From the NCBI GenBank assembly GCA_017456055.1, contig JAFTKC010000019.1, positions 1 to 64,000 on the forward strand: a stretch of DNA of 64,000 nucleotides, read 5' to 3'. Position 1 is the stretch's first letter, and every line of letters starts with the position of its first letter. Source of the stretch: Clostridia bacterium (GTDB taxonomy: Bacteria > Bacillota > Clostridia > Christensenellales > Borkfalkiaceae). The translations under genes and the position numbers were made by a program. A model generated the notes under the pieces. That model saw only the letters and a program-made list of their open reading frames with translations. It was not told where the DNA came from and made no database searches. Below, piece by piece: positions 59,071 to 64,000 of this stretch.

Positions 59071-59937
59071 TTGAAGAATAAACTAGTAAAAACCTTAGTA
59101 TTTGAAAACCAATTTTCACTATCAATATTAGACACTACCGAAATGGTAAATAGGGCTATAGAAATACATGACCTAAGCCCCGTTGCTAGCGCAGCGCTTG
59201 GTAGAACTATGACAGTTTGTACGTATATGAGTAGTGGGCTAAAAAGCCAAAAAGACAAACTTTACGTGACCGTTGCCGGCGACGGACCTTTAGGGAAGAT
59301 TACCGTTTGTGGAAACGGAGAACTTCAAATGAGAGGTGCTGTCGATAATCCTTACGTGGATATTCCGTTAAAGCCAAACGGCAAATTGGACGTAGGTGGC
59401 GCAGTTGGTAAAGGTAGACTAACCGTTGTTAAAAGTATGGGGCTAAAAGAGCCGTACTCTGGAAGTAGCGAACTAGTTAACGGCGAGATAGCAGAAGACT
59501 TTACTAAGTATTATTTTTATAGTGAGCAACAGCCTATAGCCGTAGCATTAGGCGTTAAAATTGGAGTGGACGGCAAGTGTGTAGGCGCAGGTGGCGTAAT
59601 CTTAGCGGCACTACCTTTTGCTACGGAAAAAAATATCGTAAAAGTGGAAAATATTATGAAAGAGTTTACTGACGTTTCCACAAAAATTCAAACACTCGGT
59701 GTTGACGGAATAATAGAAAAATATTTTAAGGAAGAAATCACCGACGAGATAGTAGAATATTCACCTGAATATAAGTGTTTGTGTTCAAAAGATTACGTTA
59801 AGGGAATTTTAATTTCGCTAGGTAAAAAGGAACTAGATGATATAATAGAAAAAGAAGGGCAAGTAAAAGTAGACTGTCAATTTTGTGAAAAGAAGTATAT
59901 CTTTTCCAAGGAAGACGTGGAAGAGCTTTACAAGTAG
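59071..59937 (+). CDS. hslO: Redox-regulated chaperone Hsp33
   Basis: A 288-residue holdase. The N-terminal domain has VVKSMGLKEPYSG and GGVILAALP. The C-terminal zinc switch shows CLC and CQFC pairs (CxC near 243, CxxC near 276). Oxidation releases zinc and activates binding of unfolding proteins. The start is TTG, supported by the AAGGAT site and by homology from the first residues. It is three bases from the TPR gene. Confidence 0.92.
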   Translation: MKNKLVKTLVFENQFSLSILDTTEMVNRAIEIHDLSPVASAALGRTMTVCTYMSSGLKSQKDKLYVTVAGDGPLGKITVCGNGELQMRGAVDNPYVDIPLKPNGKLDVGGAVGKGRLTVVKSMGLKEPYSGSSELVNGEIAEDFTKYYFYSEQQPIAVALGVKIGVDGKCVGAGGVILAALPFATEKNIVKVENIMKEFTDVSTKIQTLGVDGIIEKYFKEEITDEIVEYSPEYKCLCSKDYVKGILISLGKKELDDIIEKEGQVKVDCQFCEKKYIFSKEDVEELYK

Positions 59938-59940
59938 AAG

Positions 59941-61631
59941 ATGAGCGATAAGGTTTTACAATTTGAGAAAAATTCAAAAACGCATATAGAAATTGCCGAC
60001 AAACTGATTAAAAAGGAAGATTACGAGGGGGCGTTAGTCCACTTATTTCGGCGCTTTCTATGGCAAAAGAAGTCGAAGATTTATATAATCTATATGGAGA
60101 TATCGCTATGGCTTATAGCGAAATTTCTCTTTTTGAAAAATCAACGGAGTATTGGTTTAAGTTTTTAAATTGCGCTCCAGAAGATGAAAAGTCGGAGGCG
60201 TACGAAGCCCTTGCAATGAACTATTTTTATCAAGATAAAATGTTTGAGGCAGGGTATTATCTTCACAAAAAAATTCTCAAGGACGGGTATATTTCGCGAG
60301 AGGGAGTTGGTGAAGAAATAGCCGAATTTTTAAGCGCCGATTTAGATAAAAAAGAGTGCTATCATATAGCCTATCCTTTTGATAGAGCCGATTACTCATA
60401 TCAAAAAAGTTTAGGTAAAAAAGCATTTGAGCAAGGCGATTATTATACGGCAAAAGAGATATATTCTAAAATTCCAAAAGAGTGCATGGATGAAGAAAGT
60501 TTTGGGGATATGGCAGTCTCTAGTTTTTTTGAAGGAGACGACGAGGCAACCATAAACGCTTGCAGAGAATCAATTGAACTAACCGGCGAGAATATAACGG
60601 CGTACTGCACGCTATCTACCTACTATCATAACAAAGAAAATCACGATAAAAGCGCGTACTATTATAAAAAAGCCCTATCTCTTTTTGATAGGGGAACGAG
60701 TCAGTCTTATCAAATGGCGTCTTGTGCAATAGAACAAAACGATCACTTTACCGTGAATTATTGTCTAAGTAATATTCTACAGGAAAGAAAGTACGATATT
60801 ACCATGCGTGTTTATTACGCTATTTCCTTTATAAATACCGGCGATTATGAAAGTGCGTTGAGAGAGTTTTCTTTTGCTTTAAGATTAAATCCACTAGATA
60901 GAGTCGTTAAGTATTATTGTGAATTATCGTCGCTTTTAGCGAGTGGAAACGAAAGGGCGGGAAGGGTACTTCCCTTAAAGTATAACAAGAATTATCCTGA
61001 GAAAATTACTGAAGAATACAAAAAGTTGATAGGACTATTGATATCTGAGAAAAAAGACCTTAAGATATTAAAAAACCCAAAAAATTTAGACGCTTTGTAT
61101 TGGGGAATAAACTCTAACGACGAGCAAATAAATAAAGAGTGCGCAATTCTACTATGGTTTGCAAAAAACGTGAACGGCAGAAAGATTTTAACCGATTTGC
61201 TAATGGATATGGAAATTCGTTCAGGAGTTAAAAGAGTTATAATTTACACCCTAATGATATTTAACTACACAAAAGAATTTGGCGTTATAGCGGGCAATAG
61301 ATTTACCAAAATTAAAAGGGCAAAACTATGTTTTGAAGATTGTCCAGAAAGCGAGAGGTTTTTATATGCGTACGCAACGGTGATGGCAAGAACGGCTTTT
61401 TGGGAAATAGACGATAATAAAAAGTTTGCTAAAAGCATTAATAATCTTTATAAAAAATATAAAGACCTAATAATTGATTTGGAACTTGACGTTGAAGAGT
61501 TATCGGTAGTGACAATTTGTTTATCGGGCATTGACGGACTCGGTGACGCAAAGGAAATGTCGGCGCTTTTCGGCGTGAAGTATTCAAGAATTAAAAATTT
61601 AGTGGAATTAGTTAGACTTGAGCAAAAATAA
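59941..61631 (+). CDS. TPR-repeat protein interrupted by a single-base frameshift
   Basis: The start at 59941 encodes EIADKLIKKEDYEGALVHLF, a TPR helix pair. At about 60046-60049 the family-like reading moves to the frame containing SALSMAKEVEDLYNLYGDIAMAYSE, which runs to 61631. Inserting one T in the run TTT restores one protein of about 563 residues. At least six TPR-like units are visible (GDIAMAYSEISLFEKSTEYW, ALAMNYFYQDKMFEAGYYL, YYAISFINTGDYESALREFSFALRLNP). It could be a real mutation or a consensus error. If the shift is real, an ATG at 60060 might still give a shorter protein. Partner interactions are unknown. Confidence 0.75.
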
Positions 61632-61643
61632 AGGGAGATAAAA

Positions 61644-62474
61644 ATGGTTAAAATAATTGACATAGACGCGCTTTTTGACAAGTATATAAGCGATTACGTT
61701 TACAAAAATATAGGAAAAGTAAAGCCTGAAGAAATTGAAAATAATATTCCAAAATTATATGAAAAATTTGGCAAGGAAAAACTAGATGAACTAGGTGGAT
61801 TAACCCCCGAAACTTATTATATTGAATACTCGGCGAAAGAACTTTTAGAGTGCTTAAAAGAGCATATAGAAAAAGGCGTAGCCGTTTCGGACTTTTTGTG
61901 CGAAGCGTTAATGACCAAAAAAGATAGCGAAAAGGACTTTTTAATTTCCTTAGATACGGCTAAAAGCGACGAGTTTATCGTGTACGTTATGAATGTTTTA
62001 TCGAGTATGGATATAATTCCCGCCTCGAGATATTTTGAATATATAGTGCTTAACTATCCCGAAGATATATCAGAACTTGCCACCGAACTTTTATCTAAGA
62101 GGGCCGACCAAGTAAAAGACTTAATTTTAAGTCAATTTGCCGACTTAGACGATATTAAAAAAGAAAGATTTTGCGAAGTTTTATCATACGCAAGTAAAGA
62201 CGATAAAGTATTCGATTTATTGGTGTTAGAATTTGCAAGAAACAAAAAGAAAGCGTATATTTACGCAGGGTATTTGGCAAGATACGGCGACGAAAGAGCA
62301 TTGCCTTTCTTACTTAAAGCAATAGAAGATGAAAAGATTACCTATTCTGATTTTGAAGAGATAAGATTTGCTATCGAGGCTTTGGGTGGAGAATATACAA
62401 AAGAACGAGATTTTACTAAGGATTTAAGTTATAAAAAGATAAAGGGTGAAGAAAAATCTGTTAAAGAGAGTTAA
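61644..62474 (+). CDS. Helical-repeat (HEAT-like) protein, unknown function
   Basis: A 276-residue acidic, all-helical protein. The C-terminal part (KKAYIYAGYLARYGDERALPFLLKAIED) looks like a HEAT repeat. The rest is helical without clear motif. GGGAG precedes the ATG 12 bases after the TPR gene, so they are cotranscribed and may form a complex. No catalytic residues are evident. Confidence 0.65.
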   Translation: MVKIIDIDALFDKYISDYVYKNIGKVKPEEIENNIPKLYEKFGKEKLDELGGLTPETYYIEYSAKELLECLKEHIEKGVAVSDFLCEALMTKKDSEKDFLISLDTAKSDEFIVYVMNVLSSMDIIPASRYFEYIVLNYPEDISELATELLSKRADQVKDLILSQFADLDDIKKERFCEVLSYASKDDKVFDLLVLEFARNKKKAYIYAGYLARYGDERALPFLLKAIEDEKITYSDFEEIRFAIEALGGEYTKERDFTKDLSYKKIKGEEKSVKES

Positions 62475-62532
62475 AACTGAATAAAAAAAGAGAAAAGGGC
62501 AAAATTAAGAGTATAATAAAAAGGAGAAAATT

Positions 62533-62655
62533 ATGTCTAAGACGAAAAAATCCAAAATAAAAAAACTCACGGAAGAAGAATATAATCAATATTTAATGGC
62601 CCTAAAAGACGAAGTTCCCCCTGAAATAATAAGGGAAACTGAGGGAAAAGAATAG
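62533..62655 (+). CDS. Small basic-then-acidic protein (40 residues)
   Basis: An AAGGAG site lies seven bases before the ATG. The peptide starts MSKTKKSKIKKLTEEEYNQY and ends EVPPEIIRETEGKE. The Lys-rich start and Pro-Pro tail resemble short uncharacterised Firmicutes proteins. The ribosome site and independent terminator support it being real. Confidence 0.5.
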   Translation: MSKTKKSKIKKLTEEEYNQYLMALKDEVPPEIIRETEGKE

Positions 62656-62676
62656 AATATAATCTATAAAAAATAA

Positions 62677-62717
62677 AAGAGCAAAAAAGTTTAGAAAAAA
62701 TTTTTTTGCTTTTTTTA
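62677..62717 (+). terminator. Terminator
   Basis: GCAAAAAA and TTTTTTGC arms, then seven T, after the 40-residue protein gene. Confidence 0.65.
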
Positions 62718-62789
62718 TTGCAATAGAGCGGTAAAAGTTGTATAATGGGAAAGTGTTATTTTTCACTTTTAGGAAAAAGGAGATTATTG

Positions 62790-63926
62790 ATGATTGAAAT
62801 AAAAGAGGTAAAGAGTGCAAAGGATATAAAAGCGTTTGCCACTTTTCCAGTTAAATTATATAAGGATTGCCCGTATTACGTTCCGTCTATTCGTTCAGAC
62901 GAAATGACGACTTTTGATAAAGAGAAAAACACGGGTTTAATTGGCAATGAGATAAAAGGCTTTTTGGCATATAAAGATGGAAAACTCGTAGGAAGAATTG
63001 CAGGAATCTTAAACGAGAACGAAAATAAAAACGCTACCGAAAAGATGGTTAGGTTTTCTAGAATTGAGTGTATCGACGATATAGAAGTTTTTAAGGCGCT
63101 TTTAGGTGCAGTAGAAAGATACGGCAAGGAAAACGGCGCGGAAATTATTCACGGACCTTGGGGCTTTAACGACCAAGATAGAGAGGGTATGCTTACTTGG
63201 GGCTTTGATAAGAGAAGCACCTACGCAACCAATTACTATTACGAATATTTTCATAAGCGTTTAGAAGAACTTGGTTTTGAAGACGAGTCTAAATGGGTAG
63301 AGAGAAGTTTTACTATACCTAAAGAGCCGTATGAGAGAATAGAGCGTTTTGCCGAAAGAGTGAAAAAGAAATATCAATTGGTAGACGTGGCGGACACCAT
63401 GAAAGTTAAAGAAATAATAAAGCGTTATGGTGTTAAACTTTTCGATACGGTAAATGAGGCGTACGGTCATTTGGACGGCTACGTTCCAGTAGAAGGAAGG
63501 ATGAGAGACGGCGTTTTAGAACAGTTTGGAACTATTGTAAACCCAAGATACATAAGTATTTTAGTAGATAAAAACGACGAGGTTGCAGCGCTAGGCGTGT
63601 GTTTGCCGTCTATTTGCGATGCGTTAATTAAGAGTAGGGGTAAACTCTTCCCGTTCGGGTTTATAGGAGTGCTTAAATCAGTAAGCAAACCTAAAGAACT
63701 TGAAATGGCGCTTATCGGCGTAAAGAAGGAATATAAAAATTTAGGTCTAAACGCCTTAGTTATTGCAAGAATTCAAAAAAATATAGTAGAGGACGGCGTT
63801 GAAGGTATAGAATCTAACCCAATGTTAGAATCAAATTTTGATATTCAACAACAATGGAAATTCGCTGAAAACGAAATTATTAAGAAAAGACAAACCTACA
63901 AGAAAAAGATTGGAAGTTTACTATAA
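62790..63926 (+). CDS. GNAT-like acyltransferase family protein
   Basis: A 378-residue protein. It begins IEIKEVKSAKDIKAFATFPVKLYKDCPYYVP, with LAYKDGKLVGRIAGILN (GNAT strand region), HGPWGFNDQDREGML and a C-terminal GVKKEYKNLGLNALVI that resembles the acetyl-CoA loop. It matches a widespread uncharacterised family seen in Firmicutes and Bacteroidetes. The substrate is unknown. The ATG at 62790 has AAAGGAG; an ATG 45 bases earlier lacks a site. It has its own terminator. Confidence 0.75.
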   Translation: MIEIKEVKSAKDIKAFATFPVKLYKDCPYYVPSIRSDEMTTFDKEKNTGLIGNEIKGFLAYKDGKLVGRIAGILNENENKNATEKMVRFSRIECIDDIEVFKALLGAVERYGKENGAEIIHGPWGFNDQDREGMLTWGFDKRSTYATNYYYEYFHKRLEELGFEDESKWVERSFTIPKEPYERIERFAERVKKKYQLVDVADTMKVKEIIKRYGVKLFDTVNEAYGHLDGYVPVEGRMRDGVLEQFGTIVNPRYISILVDKNDEVAALGVCLPSICDALIKSRGKLFPFGFIGVLKSVSKPKELEMALIGVKKEYKNLGLNALVIARIQKNIVEDGVEGIESNPMLESNFDIQQQWKFAENEIIKKRQTYKKKIGSLL

Positions 63927-63934
63927 AAACACGA

Positions 63935-63968
63935 AAGAACTCTTTAAGTTAAAAGAGTTCTTTTTTTT
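63935..63968 (+). terminator. Intrinsic terminator
   Basis: AAGAACTCTTT and AAAGAGTTCTT arms with a long T tail, just after the GNAT-like gene. Confidence 0.85.
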
Positions 63969-64000
63969 GTTAAAATTATTAAAATTTCTTGTAATAATAA

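Noticed and set aside
60040-60060. Programmed ribosomal frameshift in the TPR gene
   Set aside because: The site CTTATTTCGG lacks an X-XXY-YYZ slippery heptamer and no downstream stimulatory stem is obvious; a deletion or sequencing error is simpler.
46-63900. CRISPR array
   Set aside because: No set of direct repeats with regular unique spacers was found; the only tandem structure (3101-3192) is hairpins with variable stems.

Overview
The window is AT-rich DNA from a low-GC, anaerobic Gram-positive bacterium, most likely an uncultured clostridial lineage. The evidence is a T-box leader, a SCIFF peptide with its radical-SAM maturase, an oxygen-sensitive class III ribonucleotide reductase with its activase, rubredoxin, SepF, a diaminopimelate operon and strong AAGGAG ribosome sites. 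I cannot name a species from the sequence alone.

Layout. 1-3.1 kb: a tandem AAA+ ATPase, followed by three abutting gene remnants (phage DUF1351-like, PcfJ-like, BspA-type leucine-rich repeat). 3.1-3.56 kb: non-coding DNA packed with small hairpins and a repeated CCCCTT/AAGGGG palindrome. 3.56-12.4 kb: a DeoR repressor divergent from a sugar-phosphate-type dehydrogenase, a complete 2-oxo acid dehydrogenase complex (E2, E3, fused E1 alpha-beta) and lipoate-protein ligase. 12.4-20.6 kb: an aromatic amino acid operon covering the whole shikimate pathway plus the Phe and Tyr branches (aroF, tyrA, aroB, aroA, aroC, pheA, an aroE-aroK fusion, aroQ). It is preceded by an 18-residue leader peptide with 5 Phe and 4 Tyr codons and by mutually exclusive antiterminator and terminator hairpins. 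20.6-22.5 kb: a LysR regulator and two small genes. 22.5-30.6 kb: an accessory island with a giant phage-type polyvalent protein (zincin plus two ADP-ribosyltransferase-like domains) that lacks a good start, then an ImmA/IrrE peptidase coupled to a two-helix membrane protein. 30.7-34.7 kb: tRNA-Ser, TrkA, TrkH and an ATP-grasp ligase. 34.7-41.6 kb: a T-box-controlled operon of aspS, gatC, gatA, gatB, an AlaX-type editing enzyme and a PHP phosphoesterase. 41.6-50.6 kb: NrdD fused to a redoxin, thioredoxin reductase, rubredoxin, aspartase, a PLP decarboxylase, SCIFF with its maturase, and NrdG. 50.6-53.9 kb: Dtd, acyl-ACP thioesterase, a cation/proton antiporter and a small membrane protein. 53.9-57.6 kb: an asd-dapA-dapB-yggS-sepF operon. 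57.7-64 kb: a membrane protein, Hsp33, a frameshifted TPR protein with a helical-repeat partner, a 40-residue protein and a GNAT-like protein.

How the genes work together. The lipoate ligase would charge the lipoyl domains of the adjacent E2. The aromatic operon converts PEP and erythrose 4-phosphate to Phe and Tyr precursors and appears to sense translation of Phe and Tyr codons. AspRS plus GatCAB suggests tRNA-dependent Asn synthesis, but GatA here has lost its Ser nucleophile. NrdD, its fused redoxin and TrxB form a plausible electron-transfer chain for dNTP synthesis, with a candidate NrdR box upstream. The most unusual items are the Phe/Tyr attenuator, the degenerate GatA, and the polyvalent phage protein with a repeated domain-junction motif.
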